From positions 62,001 to 126,000 of the forward strand of contig NVUR01000019.1 in assembly GCA_002401965.1 (NCBI GenBank): a stretch of DNA of 64,000 nt. Direction: 5' to 3'. The notes under the pieces were generated by a model that saw only the letters and a list, made by a program, of their open reading frames with translations, searched no databases and was not told where the DNA came from. This document shows, piece by piece, positions 1-8,952 of this stretch (within the stretch, counting starts at the first letter, position 1; every line of letters starts with the position of its first letter). The DNA is from Alphaproteobacteria bacterium. GTDB taxonomy: Bacteria; Pseudomonadota; Alphaproteobacteria; Micavibrionales; Micavibrionaceae. The translations under genes and the position numbers were made by a program.

Positions 1-1
1 C

Positions 2-250
2 TGGTCTAAAGACAATAAAATTTTAACGGCATTTATCCCCCTTGGCGTCTTTGTCTTGGTTTTTATTTTCGTTATATCAAGATCAAATAAAATGCAGAAA
101 AAGCAAATCGAGAAATATGACCTATCCATGCAACGTCAGGAAGACGCCATAAAACAGCAACAGCAAGCCTTCAAACTCGCCGAAGAGTCTCTTGCCCTTC
201 AAAAAGAACAAACAGATTACCTCCGTCAATTACTTAAAGATAAAAAATAA
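2..250 (+). CDS. Small membrane-anchored coiled-coil protein, 5' truncated by window edge
   Basis: The frame is open from the first bases of the window, so the true start lies upstream; an internal TTG at 56 is not convincing. What remains is one strongly hydrophobic segment (the first ~28 visible residues) followed by a polar, Gln/Lys/Glu-rich stretch with heptad-like spacing, probably a short coiled coil in the cytoplasm. The stop codon overlaps the leuD start by one base (TAATG), which implies translational coupling and membership of the leu operon. I recognise no family. A small gene just before leuD is seen in other alphaproteobacteria, but I cannot assign a function. Confidence 0.6.
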   Translation, partial: WSKDNKILTAFIPLGVFVLVFIFVISRSNKMQKKQIEKYDLSMQRQEDAIKQQQQAFKLAEESLALQKEQTDYLRQLLKDKK

Positions 251-855
251 TGGAAGCCTTCACAAAATTAAGCGCCCGCGCCGCGCCTTTGAACATGATT
301 AATATCGACACAGATATCATCATCCCCAAGCAATTTCTGAAAACGGTTAAACGTACAGGTCTTGGGGTAAGCGCATTTTATAACCTCCGCTATGACGATC
401 AGGGCGCAGAAAACCCTGATTTTATTTTGAACAAGCCCGAATATAAAGGCGCGGAAATACTGATTACGGGCGAGAATTTCGGCTGTGGCTCATCTCGGGA
501 ACATGCACCATGGGCGATTTTGGATATGGGTATCCGCTGTATTATCTCCAGCAGTTTTGCCGACATTTTCTTTAATAACAGCTTCAAAAATGGCATTCTG
601 CCCATCGAATTACCACAGAAACAAGTTGATGCCTTAATGAAAGAGGTCAGCGACAACCCTGACGCCATCATCGAAGTTGATTTGAAAAAACAAACGATTA
701 CACGTGGTAATAAATTCTCATACAGCTTTAATGTCGACCCCTTCCGCAAGCGTTGCTTACTGGGCGGGCTGGATGATATTGGCTTAACGATGCAGAAAAA
801 TAACGTGATCTCTGAATTTGAAAAAAACCGTAATACTGACAAACCTTGGATATAA
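250..855 (+). CDS. leuD: 3-isopropylmalate dehydratase small subunit
   Basis: Small (swivel-domain) subunit of isopropylmalate isomerase, which with LeuC converts 2-isopropylmalate to 3-isopropylmalate in leucine synthesis in the cytoplasm. The 201-residue length is normal. Family signatures are visible: NIDTDIIIPKQFL at residues 18-30 and GENFGCGSSREHAPWA at 74-89, then the FADIFFNNSFKNGILPI block at 103-119. The start overlaps the upstream stop by one base. LeuC is not in the window and presumably lies just upstream. leuB follows after a 106-base spacer that carries a structured repeat. Confidence 0.97.
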   Translation: MEAFTKLSARAAPLNMINIDTDIIIPKQFLKTVKRTGLGVSAFYNLRYDDQGAENPDFILNKPEYKGAEILITGENFGCGSSREHAPWAILDMGIRCIISSSFADIFFNNSFKNGILPIELPQKQVDALMKEVSDNPDAIIEVDLKKQTITRGNKFSYSFNVDPFRKRCLLGGLDDIGLTMQKNNVISEFEKNRNTDKPWI

Positions 856-886
856 AAAACTTAAATAGCCTAGTCACACAGATTTA

Positions 887-958
887 TTTTCCTACAAGGC
901 ATGAGGCACGTAGGCGTATTTTAATACGGTAGTGACGAAATAACGATGTAGGAGAAAA
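887..958 (+). repeat. Structured intergenic repeat, copy 1 (leuD-leuB)
   Basis: A 72-base element whose ends are near-perfect inverted repeats: TTTTCCTACA at 887-896 against TGTAGGAGAAAA at 947-958. A perfect hairpin, CGTATT-TT-AATACG, sits in the centre at 915-928. It shares acaaggcatgag (894-905) and acgaaataacgatg (935-948) with copy 2 at 27707-27780. The right arm holds the likely ribosome binding site of leuB (TAGGAG, start ATG at 962), so folding could hide it. The matched outline with compensatory central base changes between copies points to a conserved RNA or DNA structure. I cannot name a known family. Confidence 0.8.
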
Positions 959-961
959 AAT

Positions 962-2050
962 ATGAAAGACTATATTTTACAAATTTTAGCTGGTGACGGA
1001 ATCGGCTCCGAAATCATGGCGGAAGCAAAAAAACTAATCGCATGGCTGAACAGCAATACAGACATCAATATTAAAACCCGTGATGGCTTAATTGGTGGTG
1101 CATCTATTGATGCGTACGGCGTGCCGTTCAGTGATGAAACATTGGAAGAATGCCGCGCGGCGGATGCGATATTACTCGGCGCGGTTGGGGGGCCGAAATG
1201 GGCGGATGTTGAATATACGCTGCGCCCTGAAGCTGGTCTGCTGAAAGCTCGTAAGGAATTGGAACTATTCGCGAATTTGCGCCCTGCCATCGTGTTTGAT
1301 GCGCTGGTTGATGCTTCATCCCTTAAGCCTGAAATTGTTAAAGGACTGGATATCCTCATCGTGCGGGAGCTAACGGGCGGTGTTTATTTCGGTGAGCCAC
1401 GCGGCATTGAAGATTTAGGGAACGGGCAAAGACGCGGCGTAAACACACAAGTCTACACCACCTCAGAAATTGAACGCGTCGCCCGCGTTGCCTTTGATTT
1501 GGCAAAAAAACGCGGCAACAAAGTGACCTCATGCGAGAAATCCAATGTCATGGAATCAGGGCTGTTATGGCGCGAAGATGTCACGGCTCTCCACGCCAAA
1601 GAGTTCAGCGATGTTGAATTAGAACATATGTACGCGGATAACTGCGCGATGCAATTGCTGCGTAATCCATCACAATTCGATGTGATTGTAACCGATAATT
1701 TGTTCGGGGATATTCTGTCTGATGAGGCGGCGATGCTGACTGGATCATTGGGCATGTTACCCTCTGCATCACTGGGCATACAAGGCACAACGGCGTTATA
1801 TGAACCCGTTCACGGCTCTGCCCCTGATATTGCAGGACAAGGCAAAGCCAACCCCCTCGCCACGATTTTGAGCTTCGCAATGTGCTTGCGTTACTCCTTC
1901 GAGCAAGGTGATTTGGCTGATAGAATCGAAACTGCCGTGCAAGATGTCCTCAATTCAGGCACACGTACACCTGATATTATGGCCAAGGGCTGCACAGAAA
2001 TCTCGACATCAGCCATGGGAGATGCTTTAATATCCGCTCTTGAAAAATAA
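962..2050 (+). CDS. leuB: 3-isopropylmalate dehydrogenase
   Basis: NAD-dependent oxidative decarboxylase making 2-oxoisocaproate from 3-isopropylmalate, the third step of leucine synthesis. At 362 residues it is full length. It shows GDGIG at 11-15, [13 protein letters not shown] at 135-147 with the substrate-binding arginine, and the metal/NAD signature [19 protein letters not shown] at 246-264. The ATG follows TAGGAG by 7 bases. The ribosome binding site lies in the right arm of the 887-958 repeat, so translation may be structure-dependent. The nfeD-like gene follows 22 bases later. Confidence 0.98.
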   Translation: MKDYILQILAGDGIGSEIMAEAKKLIAWLNSNTDINIKTRDGLIGGASIDAYGVPFSDETLEECRAADAILLGAVGGPKWADVEYTLRPEAGLLKARKELELFANLRPAIVFDALVDASSLKPEIVKGLDILIVRELTGGVYFGEPRGIEDLGNGQRRGVNTQVYTTSEIERVARVAFDLAKKRGNKVTSCEKSNVMESGLLWREDVTALHAKEFSDVELEHMYADNCAMQLLRNPSQFDVIVTDNLFGDILSDEAAMLTGSLGMLPSASLGIQGTTALYEPVHGSAPDIAGQGKANPLATILSFAMCLRYSFEQGDLADRIETAVQDVLNSGTRTPDIMAKGCTEISTSAMGDALISALEK

Positions 2051-2072
2051 TTATTCATAAGGGGGGATATCC

Positions 2073-2561
2073 ATGATCGCCAGCTTAATTATCGCACTTC
2101 ATTTAATGGGTGTGATTACGATCGAGAGCGCAACGACGTCACTTTACGTTGCCGGCGCACTGCTCATCATTGCCGAAATTGGCATCGTGTCCTTTGGTTT
2201 TCTGTTTATGAACGGCGTTCTGGCGATTTATGCGGGGTATGCATTTCAAACGGGGCAAGACCTGATCTTTGGTATTCCCATTGGCTGGAGCGTCCTGTTC
2301 GGCATTGCATTCATCGAAATATCCGTCATTGCCATCGTTGTTATCGTTCATATGCGCCTTAGAAACATGAAGCAAATCACAGGCACACAAAGCATGATCG
2401 GCGCGCAAGCAACCATTATGGAATGGGACGGGACGCGTGGCTCTGTACGTTACGAAGGTGAGATATGGAAAGCCAAATCAAACACAGATATTAACCTGAA
2501 TCCCGATGATGCCGTCACGATATCCGCCGTCAAAAAACTGGATTTAACGATCACCGTTTAA
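2073..2561 (+). CDS. NfeD-like membrane protein (short form)
   Basis: 162-residue NfeD-family protein of the short type that lacks the N-terminal serine protease domain. Hydrophobic segments cover about residues 24-58 (probably two passes) and 68-93. A C-terminal soluble domain of about 55 residues has the typical OB-fold block GSVRYEGEIWKAKS at 123-136. Such proteins are encoded beside SPFH/stomatin-type proteins and are thought to partner them in the membrane, matching the slipin 44 bases downstream. A GGGGG-rich ribosome binding site precedes the ATG. The family call is firm; the cellular role is not known. Confidence 0.88.
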   Translation: MIASLIIALHLMGVITIESATTSLYVAGALLIIAEIGIVSFGFLFMNGVLAIYAGYAFQTGQDLIFGIPIGWSVLFGIAFIEISVIAIVVIVHMRLRNMKQITGTQSMIGAQATIMEWDGTRGSVRYEGEIWKAKSNTDINLNPDDAVTISAVKKLDLTITV

Positions 2562-2605
2562 TATCATTAATATAACCAAGCCATTAATTTATAAGGAGAA
2601 TTTAT

Positions 2606-3367
2606 ATGCCATTTTTTGTACCTATTCTAGTATTCCTCGTCATTGTCCTGTTTTCATCCGTTCGAATTATTCAGGAATATGAACGTGGCGTTATTTATAC
2701 GCTTGGGCGTTACACCAGCAACCGTGGCCCCGGCGTGCAAATCATCTTGCCAGGTGTTCAGCGCGTTTTGATCGTTGATATGCGTATCCGCACCCAAGAT
2801 GTTCCATCGCAGGATATCATCTCGCGCGATAACGTTTCCGTCAAAGTGAATGCGGTTTTGTATTTCCGTGTTGTTGACCCTGGCTTGGCGGTTAATAAAG
2901 TGGAGGATTTCATCATGGCGACCAGCCAACTGGCGCAAACAACTCTGCGCTCTGTCCTTGGTAAGCATGAGTTGGATGAAATGCTGTCTAAACGCGATCA
3001 ACTGAATAAAGATGTTCAAGCCATACTGGATCAACAAACCGAAGGCTGGGGCATTAAAGTTACGAATGTAGAGATCAAGAACGTTGATATTGACCCAACC
3101 ATGGTACGCGCCATAGCCAAACAAGCCGAGGCTGAGCGTGACAGACGTGCGAAAATCATTAATGCAGAGGGGGAATTACAGGCCGCGGTTCAATTGGATC
3201 AAGCCGCAGAAATCCTTGCCAAACGTCCTGAGACAATGCAATTACGTTATCTTGGCACAATGTCCGAGTTTACAAATTCAAAGGGCAACACAATCATCTT
3301 GCCTATTCCCCTTGATATAATGGGTGGAATAAGCAATATCGCCAAAGCGGTGGGCGGAAAGAAATAA
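2606..3367 (+). CDS. Slipin / stomatin-like SPFH-domain protein
   Basis: 253-residue slipin: an N-terminal membrane hairpin (about residues 3-17), the conserved EYERGVIYTLGR at 24-35, an SPFH domain, then an Ala/Glu-rich helix (KQAEAERDRRAKIINAEGE) and a hydrophobic C-terminus. Family members oligomerise in membrane microdomains and work with NfeD partners; here the partner is directly upstream. AAGGAG precedes the ATG by about 8 bases. Transcription ends at the hairpin at 3406-3432. Specific substrates cannot be inferred. Confidence 0.92.
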   Translation: MPFFVPILVFLVIVLFSSVRIIQEYERGVIYTLGRYTSNRGPGVQIILPGVQRVLIVDMRIRTQDVPSQDIISRDNVSVKVNAVLYFRVVDPGLAVNKVEDFIMATSQLAQTTLRSVLGKHELDEMLSKRDQLNKDVQAILDQQTEGWGIKVTNVEIKNVDIDPTMVRAIAKQAEAERDRRAKIINAEGELQAAVQLDQAAEILAKRPETMQLRYLGTMSEFTNSKGNTIILPIPLDIMGGISNIAKAVGGKK

Positions 3368-3405
3368 GCCATATATACTCTTCACCACCAAATTCCACGC
3401 ATAAA

Positions 3406-3432
3406 AAAAGAGCCTGAAATTCAGGCTCTTTT
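3406..3432. terminator. Bidirectional intrinsic terminator
   Basis: Perfect 12-bp stem AAAAGAGCCTGA / TCAGGCTCTTTT with an AAT loop. It is flanked by A-rich sequence on the left and ends in T's on the right, so it works in both directions between the convergent slipin (+) and prepilin (-) genes. Confidence 0.9.
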
Positions 3433-3451
3433 CTGTATTTGAATTAAGATG

Positions 3452-4192
3452 TTAAAGTCTTACAAACATATCACAGTCGGAAGCATCAGCAGCCTCTGGA
3501 TAATTCGTAAGAACCGCACCAACACAATCACCATGATTAACAAAAACAGAACCAGTTGTTGGTGAACCATCATCCATTTTTCTATCCATACGCGCCGCTT
3601 GAGATGCCGTCATCGCACCCGTACCCGCCGCACCAGCAATACCACCGACCGCAGACTGAATAGTCAAATAAGGTGCGCCTTTAGCCGCAGCATTCTGACC
3701 CAAAGCACCACCACCGAAATAACCAGCAGTCAAACCACCACCGATTGGCGCACTTGGCAAACCTTGCCCCCAAGCAACTGTAGCACTACCATCTACACCG
3801 GAAACCAAGTCCGCCGCATTAAGTTGCACCCAAAAAGCATAGTTTTCGGTACCAGAAGTAGACGCAAGAGCAGTACCAGGTACATTAGCAAGACGACCAT
3901 CACCGTTACCACCACCTTGACATGGAGCGGCAGCACAACCAGACAAACGTACCAGCGCCGTTGCATTTGTCATATCACCAGGGAATGAATCATACATATC
4001 GCGGAAAGTTGAATTGGCTGCTGTCACGCCCTTCGCCTGAGCAACAGTCGATGTCACTTGAGCATTAGCGATCATTTCCTGACCTTTAAGGATACCACCG
4101 ATCAACAGACCAATAATAACCATAACAATGGCGAGTTCAACAAGGGTGAAGCCCTTATCATCACGCACGGATTCGTAGATTCGTGTATTCAT
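3452..4192 (-). CDS. Type IV prepilin (likely major pilin)
   Basis: 246-residue class III signal-peptide protein. I place the start at 4192 (Met27 of the longest frame) because AGGAGA lies 6 bases upstream. The leader MNTRIYESVRDDKG is followed by the cleavage site G14|F15 and the hydrophobic N-helix FTLVELAIVMVIIGLLIGG, with the essential Glu at mature position 5. Two cysteine pairs (around LSGCAAAPC and in the last ~25 residues) probably form disulfides. The globular part is Gly/Ala-rich. It is the last gene of the pilus locus and the only prepilin in the window; its processing enzyme is at 11550-12320. Being a minor pilin or pseudopilin is possible, but the strong ribosome binding site and single copy favour a major subunit. 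Confidence 0.88.
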   Translation of the reverse strand: MNTRIYESVRDDKGFTLVELAIVMVIIGLLIGGILKGQEMIANAQVTSTVAQAKGVTAANSTFRDMYDSFPGDMTNATALVRLSGCAAAPCQGGGNGDGRLANVPGTALASTSGTENYAFWVQLNAADLVSGVDGSATVAWGQGLPSAPIGGGLTAGYFGGGALGQNAAAKGAPYLTIQSAVGGIAGAAGTGAMTASQAARMDRKMDDGSPTTGSVFVNHGDCVGAVLTNYPEAADASDCDMFVRL

Positions 4193-4254
4193 AGTATTTC
4201 TCCTAAATATAGATTCGTAAAAAGTTGTTGTTAAGTAGAAAGTATTTAAAGAAC

Positions 4255-4268
4255 GTGCTGGACAGCAC
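4255..4268. promoter_or_regulatory. Palindrome upstream of the prepilin gene
   Basis: GTGCTG-GA-CAGCAC, a perfect 6-bp inverted repeat 63-76 bases before the prepilin start. It could be an operator or a 5'-leader hairpin. A second perfect palindrome, TGACCGGTCA, lies at 4382-4391. An AraC-type regulator gene is directly upstream. No assignment is possible without experiment. Confidence 0.35.
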
Positions 4269-4336
4269 AAGCAAATCTTACACGTCTTTTAGAAACTCTC
4301 ATAGTCCCAATCTGATTAAGAATGCCAAAAGACAAT

Positions 4337-4357
4337 AAAAAAAGGCTTAATTTTAAG
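4337..4357 (-). terminator. Possible weak terminator after the AraC-type gene
   Basis: On the minus strand a short CTTAA-AA-TTAAG stem is followed by CC and seven T's, about 75 bases past the stop of the regulator gene. The stem is AT-rich and weak, so this is tentative. If real, it separates the regulator from the prepilin transcript. Confidence 0.35.
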
Positions 4358-4431
4358 GGGCAACAAGTCAATTTAACAAAATGACCGGTCACGATGGCAA
4401 AATGCGGACGTACACCAAAGGGCAAAGAGTG

Positions 4432-5499
4432 TTATTTTATAATATGTTTTCGATAATGACTTGGGCTTTGCCCACAAAAATCTTTAAATGCGCGGTTAAA
4501 TGATGGTAAAGAGTTAAATCCAACCTCCTCTGCGATCACTTTTATGCTGGCATCTGTATCTAATAACAGCCTTTTTGCATCCTCCACACGATGTTCATTC
4601 AATAATTGCGGGAATGACTTTTGGAAATGCACGTTGATAATGCGTGATATTGTTGCCTCGGCTGTATCCAGCTCCCGCGCAAGATCCGATCTGGAATAGG
4701 TTGCCTCATGATATATTTTATCAAGCGTTAGAAGGTTTTCTATTTTTTGAGCAAGCTCTTGCTCGCCCACATTTAAAATATCGCGGGTTTCTCTTTTCAC
4801 AGATTCAAATAACGCATTTGGATATATCCTGAATAAGCTGGTTGAGACAAGGTAAACAAATGACAGACCAAGTATGCTACGCAGCAGGGAGATATTAACG
4901 CTCAGATCATAGCCGGTTGTGTGGAATGCGGTCAGGGCAAGAAAGGATATGTTAACGATAATCAGTGATAAAATAAGCCAATATCGCTCCTTCCCTGCTT
5001 TTTGAGAGCGTACATCCGAAAATATAGTACGATGCCCCCAAATCGCCAGCAAACTAATCGCCCCTGCAATCAAGCCCGAAACATTCAGCCACGCCAGAAA
5101 TTCAGGACACGTCAAAGCATCACTACAAGACGGCACCATATACTCTGTTATCAAGACGGAGAAAATCAGAGCCAGAGGAGACACCAGCAAAATGCTGCAA
5201 TTCATAAGGGAGGGTAATTTTGTGATATGCGACATTTGTATAATCAGGAGAACACTGAGTGGTGTACCGAGTGACCAGCTTGTCCAGCTGATTACATCAT
5301 AATACGGGGTAAGGTCCGCAATAAACCCGCGTGCCAAATCAATGAAAAAGGCTGTACCCAGAATTAGAAAATATAGAACGGGTAAGAGAACACGAGCAAG
5401 ATTACCTGCGCGAAAACTGACATAGACCAACAGATAAACGCATTGAAATACGCCTATCAGGGAAACGACTTCTGGAATGGTGAAAAGTATATTGTTCAT
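4432..5499 (-). CDS. AraC-family regulator with seven-helix membrane domain
   Basis: 355 residues. The first ~235 hold about seven hydrophobic helices separated by short loops. The last ~100 are an AraC/XylS double helix-turn-helix, with YSRSDLARELDTAEATIS in the first HTH and SIKVIAEEVGFNSLPSFNRA plus the CGQSPSHYRKH end in the second. This architecture is known for membrane-embedded AraC regulators that sense an unknown ligand. It is encoded inside the pilus locus, between a small anchored protein and the prepilin, so regulation of pilin or of the whole locus is a reasonable inference. The palindromes at 4255-4268 and 4382-4391 are candidate sites. Confidence 0.85.
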   Translation of the reverse strand: MNNILFTIPEVVSLIGVFQCVYLLVYVSFRAGNLARVLLPVLYFLILGTAFFIDLARGFIADLTPYYDVISWTSWSLGTPLSVLLIIQMSHITKLPSLMNCSILLVSPLALIFSVLITEYMVPSCSDALTCPEFLAWLNVSGLIAGAISLLAIWGHRTIFSDVRSQKAGKERYWLILSLIIVNISFLALTAFHTTGYDLSVNISLLRSILGLSFVYLVSTSLFRIYPNALFESVKRETRDILNVGEQELAQKIENLLTLDKIYHEATYSRSDLARELDTAEATISRIINVHFQKSFPQLLNEHRVEDAKRLLLDTDASIKVIAEEVGFNSLPSFNRAFKDFCGQSPSHYRKHIIK

Positions 5500-5543
5500 A
5501 ATAACTACGCAGAATAAACGCTTATGCCCTTTATATAAAGCAA

Positions 5544-6275
5544 TTAATACGTCCCTTCACATAATGGGTTTTCTGCTGCCTCTTTTGTGCTTAATGTCCG
5601 TTCGCAAATATAGGCTTTCATGGCATTTACCTCATTCGGGTGAAGATCCGCAGCACTGGTTTTCAATATCTCTAACAACAAAGCGTAGGCTGCTTTCTTC
5701 TCACCCTTTTGCGTCATAATAAATGCGGGCATTTGTCGCACCCAAGCAGGGGCATCATCATATTTGGTGCTTGCCAAAACCTTGGCCATCTCTAGGGCTT
5801 TATCCAAATCATGTAGCTGGTAACGCGCCAAGAAAACGCCTTGTGCGAACCAACGCCATTTTTCTCCCTCTGCTTGTTCGCCAACCTTTTGGAGGTAATC
5901 CAGAACAGGACGGAATTTTTCGGGCGTTTGGACGCTGCCAAAATAATATGCGGCTAGATAAGGTGTGTAATCAGAATGCGGATCAAGATGATCTTGCAAA
6001 AAGAACCATTTGGTTAGATCATTGTATTTGTAATCATCCAAAGACGTAACACGCCCACCTGTATCCCCTAAATTCTGTAACATAAGACCATTTAAGCGAT
6101 ACGCAAAACCAGCATCCCCAAGACCATAAGCCGCCGCATATTTATGATCTGGTGCGGGTGGAACATTATTCCAACGCGCTTGAATATCGCGCCCTGAAAA
6201 CCAGAATATAATATTAAAGCACAGGGCAAATGCCAAGCATAACTGAACCTGTTTATCCCGAGAAGACAGAAGCAT
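5544..6275 (-). CDS. Membrane-anchored helical-repeat protein of the pilus locus
   Basis: 243 residues. One N-terminal hydrophobic segment (about residues 9-27) is followed by a soluble, helix-rich region with TPR-like spacing (for example WRWFAQGVFLARYQLHDLDKA and later EKKAAYALLLEILKT), probably periplasmic. GGAGG lies 10 bases before the ATG, inside the end of the upstream ABC permease gene (gap 17 bases), so the two are likely co-translated. I recognise no named family. Position next to the permease suggests a third component of the ABC system, as in Myxococcus PilG-PilH-PilI, but that comparison rests on gene order only. Confidence 0.7.
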   Translation of the reverse strand: MLLSSRDKQVQLCLAFALCFNIIFWFSGRDIQARWNNVPPAPDHKYAAAYGLGDAGFAYRLNGLMLQNLGDTGGRVTSLDDYKYNDLTKWFFLQDHLDPHSDYTPYLAAYYFGSVQTPEKFRPVLDYLQKVGEQAEGEKWRWFAQGVFLARYQLHDLDKALEMAKVLASTKYDDAPAWVRQMPAFIMTQKGEKKAAYALLLEILKTSAADLHPNEVNAMKAYICERTLSTKEAAENPLCEGTY

Positions 6276-6292
6276 AAATATTCACCCTCCTC

Positions 6293-7054
6293 TTAAAATT
6301 GCCGACGCAGAAAATCTAGTGATGCCGCCAATAACACTAAGGCAGAAAAGACGATGCCCTGCCCTATAATATAGGCAATACCAATGGTGCTGCCCTCAGC
6401 GCCGTAAATTAACCATGATGATTGCCCCATCAAATCAAGGCGTGGCATAATAACGGAGACCATTTGCAAGGCCATCGCATAAATCCCCGTATTATCAACA
6501 AGTGAGGAATCTGTAATGCCCAATAATTGCCCCATCATACGTGCCAAAATGTAAAAGCCCGATGTGACTAAAGCTGCGGTTGCTGAACTGGATATATACA
6601 TGGAAAAGAATAATGCGGCATTCACCATAATGATGCTCTCTACGATGATGCTTGTAGTCCACAAAACATGACCTGCGCCGAATAAATGTGGCGCGACGGC
6701 ATAAACCGCAAGACCAACCGTTAGCCCCATAAATATAGCAAGCAATGAGAAAGAAAGAGCATAGGAAAAAATAATATGTAGACGTCCAATTGGTCTGGAA
6801 AGTAGGAACTCTATATCTTTGCCCTCAAAGGAACGCCGAATAAAGAAGACAACAAAAAGAACCAGCCCAAAGATAGAGATAAAGCGCAAACCCGACGCGG
6901 CGAAAATAACCGTGAATTGGTCTTTCTCAATCACTGCCGCATTCCCCAAGAACAAGGCCAGTGAGCTGCCGAGTAACAAGATCACAATCAGGGATAAAAT
7001 CAAACGATCCCGAAGTGCGGCCATCAAAACATATTTAACAAGAGGGAGTGACAT
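6293..7054 (-). CDS. ABC-2 type transporter permease
   Basis: 253 residues with about six predicted membrane helices and a periplasm-facing ABC-2 layout. The segment RRSFEGKDIEFLLSRPIGR in the first cytoplasmic loop is typical of ABC-2 permeases. No ATPase is encoded beside it; the only candidate is the ABC ATPase at 13359-14090 in the same locus. Together they resemble the PilH/PilI ABC pair needed for type IV pili in Myxococcus, though substrate and function here are inferred. The secretin gene is 50 bases upstream. Confidence 0.82.
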   Translation of the reverse strand: MSLPLVKYVLMAALRDRLILSLIVILLLGSSLALFLGNAAVIEKDQFTVIFAASGLRFISIFGLVLFVVFFIRRSFEGKDIEFLLSRPIGRLHIIFSYALSFSLLAIFMGLTVGLAVYAVAPHLFGAGHVLWTTSIIVESIIMVNAALFFSMYISSSATAALVTSGFYILARMMGQLLGITDSSLVDNTGIYAMALQMVSVIMPRLDLMGQSSWLIYGAEGSTIGIAYIIGQGIVFSALVLLAASLDFLRRQF

Positions 7055-7104
7055 GTCGATACTTCATAATTAACACAATAAACATAAGGGATTATAAGAA
7101 ACAA

Positions 7105-8952
7105 TTATAACTTAAATGGTCTTCTATCACCCGAGAATGTTCTATATAAATCCCGATCCGTATCATGAATTGTTTGCTCAGGAGAATCTAAAATTGTCGC
7201 CTTCAAGAATATAATCAACTCGGTCTTGGAAATAAGATCATCTTGCGTCCGGAACAAATTACCAAAGACAGGCATTTCGCCCAAGACTGGTACGGATTCT
7301 TTTTTACTGACAACTCTATCTTGTAACAGACCGCCCATCACGATTGCCTGCCCAGAATTAACCCGCACAACTGTCTCAATTTCTTGCACATTTACTTCGG
7401 GTATCGCCGAGGTAATAAGCCCCGCCCCCACAAGAGCAATCGAAGGGTCTTGCACAGTATTCACAATATTTGTGACCGTTGGGCGGACAAACATAGAGAT
7501 TGTTCTGTCTTCAAGGTTGATTGACGGCTGAACATTAATCAGAACCCCTTCAGGAACAGATTTAATCTCTGTATCAATCTCTAATGTCACATCGCCCGTA
7601 TCATCATCAGTTTCTCTGTTCAGATCAATTTCAAAAAACACACGATTTGTTGCAACGTTAAGGACAGCAGATTGGTTATTCATAACCGTTAGACGTGGAC
7701 TGGCCAAGGCACGAACTGTACCAAAGCCTGATATTGCATCCATAAAGACACCCACATCACTGCCACTGTAACCAACTTGAAAATTCGATGTTGCCGCAAC
7801 CGTTCCACCAGGTTGCGTAAGTGCCGTAAGTGCCGCACCAGGCGTTGCATCCAAAAAGCGCACAACCCCCTTGGTATTTTCCGTCAAGACCTCCCAATCA
7901 ATACCAGTGATATATTCATCCTTGAGGGTTACTTCGAATATTTTTGCCTCAACCAAAACCTGCGACGTAATAGAGCGGCGAATCTCGGTCAGATATGTTT
8001 CAACATCTTTATGTCCACGTTCTGATGCCAGCACACTAATCAAACCAGCTTGCTTATTTAAGCTGAACGATGAACTATTGCCTTCCTCATCATCAGTGTC
8101 CATATCATCATCCACGGGCAAGGATTCTACATTCAAGACAACTTCAGGCGGTTGAACTTGTACACCATTCCCATCCTGCTGCGGTGATATAGCACCAACA
8201 TTTGGGTTTTGTTCTGCCACAGTAATTTTAGGATCACGCTTGGTTTTTAGGCCGCCTGTTGAGACACCATTTAATATTTGTTCAAGATTAAGCTCAAGCT
8301 CTCCCCAGAAATCGGATGTACTTTCAGAAGATGCGGTATAGTTAGATCCTGTATCCGCGCCTTCACCAGAAACAACTGAAACCGTCGTACTTACATTTCC
8401 ACTATTGGAGCGAATGAAGCTCAAATAATCGATTTTATAATTCTTCACATAAGGTGTATCAAGCTCAATACGCAAAAACGAATCTTCAAATTTATAACGC
8501 AGCCCCGCCATCGCACAGATACGCTCAATCACAAGATCAAACGGCTTATTACGCGCCGTAAAGATGATTGAGCCACGAATATTCGGATCAAGTTCCAAAT
8601 CATATTCAGCCTGCGTCGCCAATTCATATAAAATATCTTTCAGCGGAACGGTTTGGTTCACAGAAACAGACACCAACGGCACAGATTTCATGCTTTCCGG
8701 TGTTGCAGATATATAAGGTTGTAACGCAGGGATAGACGCCATTGACGCGTTTTTATCGTCAGCGGTTGTTTCCGGAAGTCTTTCTGACATGCCATCTCTG
8801 AAATCCTGAAATTCCATCCCCGCAGCACGATCTGTCTTCGTATAATTTGTCGCTAAATCACAAGATAAAAGCGTAATACTTGCACATGCAATAAGTGAAA
8901 ACTTAGTCCACTTGTTTTGAATAAATGGTTTTACAATACTAAAAGAAGACAT
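7105..8952 (-). CDS. mshL: MSHA-type pilus secretin (MshL-like lipoprotein)
   Basis: 615-residue outer-membrane secretin through which the pilus would exit. A lipoprotein signal ends at LLSC, lipidated Cys31. An STN-like N-domain follows (VPLKDILYELATQAEYDLELDP), then a Ser-rich region and an N1-type domain (ERGHKDVETYLTEIRRSI). The secretin domain includes LASPRLTVMNNQSAVLNVAT and the signature VPVLGEMPVFGNLFR at 554-568. The +2 residue after the lipid Cys is Asp, which in E. coli favours inner-membrane retention and so is odd for a secretin. It lies downstream of pilT-pilU after a 191-base gap. Confidence 0.9.
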   Translation of the reverse strand: MSSFSIVKPFIQNKWTKFSLIACASITLLSCDLATNYTKTDRAAGMEFQDFRDGMSERLPETTADDKNASMASIPALQPYISATPESMKSVPLVSVSVNQTVPLKDILYELATQAEYDLELDPNIRGSIIFTARNKPFDLVIERICAMAGLRYKFEDSFLRIELDTPYVKNYKIDYLSFIRSNSGNVSTTVSVVSGEGADTGSNYTASSESTSDFWGELELNLEQILNGVSTGGLKTKRDPKITVAEQNPNVGAISPQQDGNGVQVQPPEVVLNVESLPVDDDMDTDDEEGNSSSFSLNKQAGLISVLASERGHKDVETYLTEIRRSITSQVLVEAKIFEVTLKDEYITGIDWEVLTENTKGVVRFLDATPGAALTALTQPGGTVAATSNFQVGYSGSDVGVFMDAISGFGTVRALASPRLTVMNNQSAVLNVATNRVFFEIDLNRETDDDTGDVTLEIDTEIKSVPEGVLINVQPSINLEDRTISMFVRPTVTNIVNTVQDPSIALVGAGLITSAIPEVNVQEIETVVRVNSGQAIVMGGLLQDRVVSKKESVPVLGEMPVFGNLFRTQDDLISKTELIIFLKATILDSPEQTIHDTDRDLYRTFSGDRRPFKL

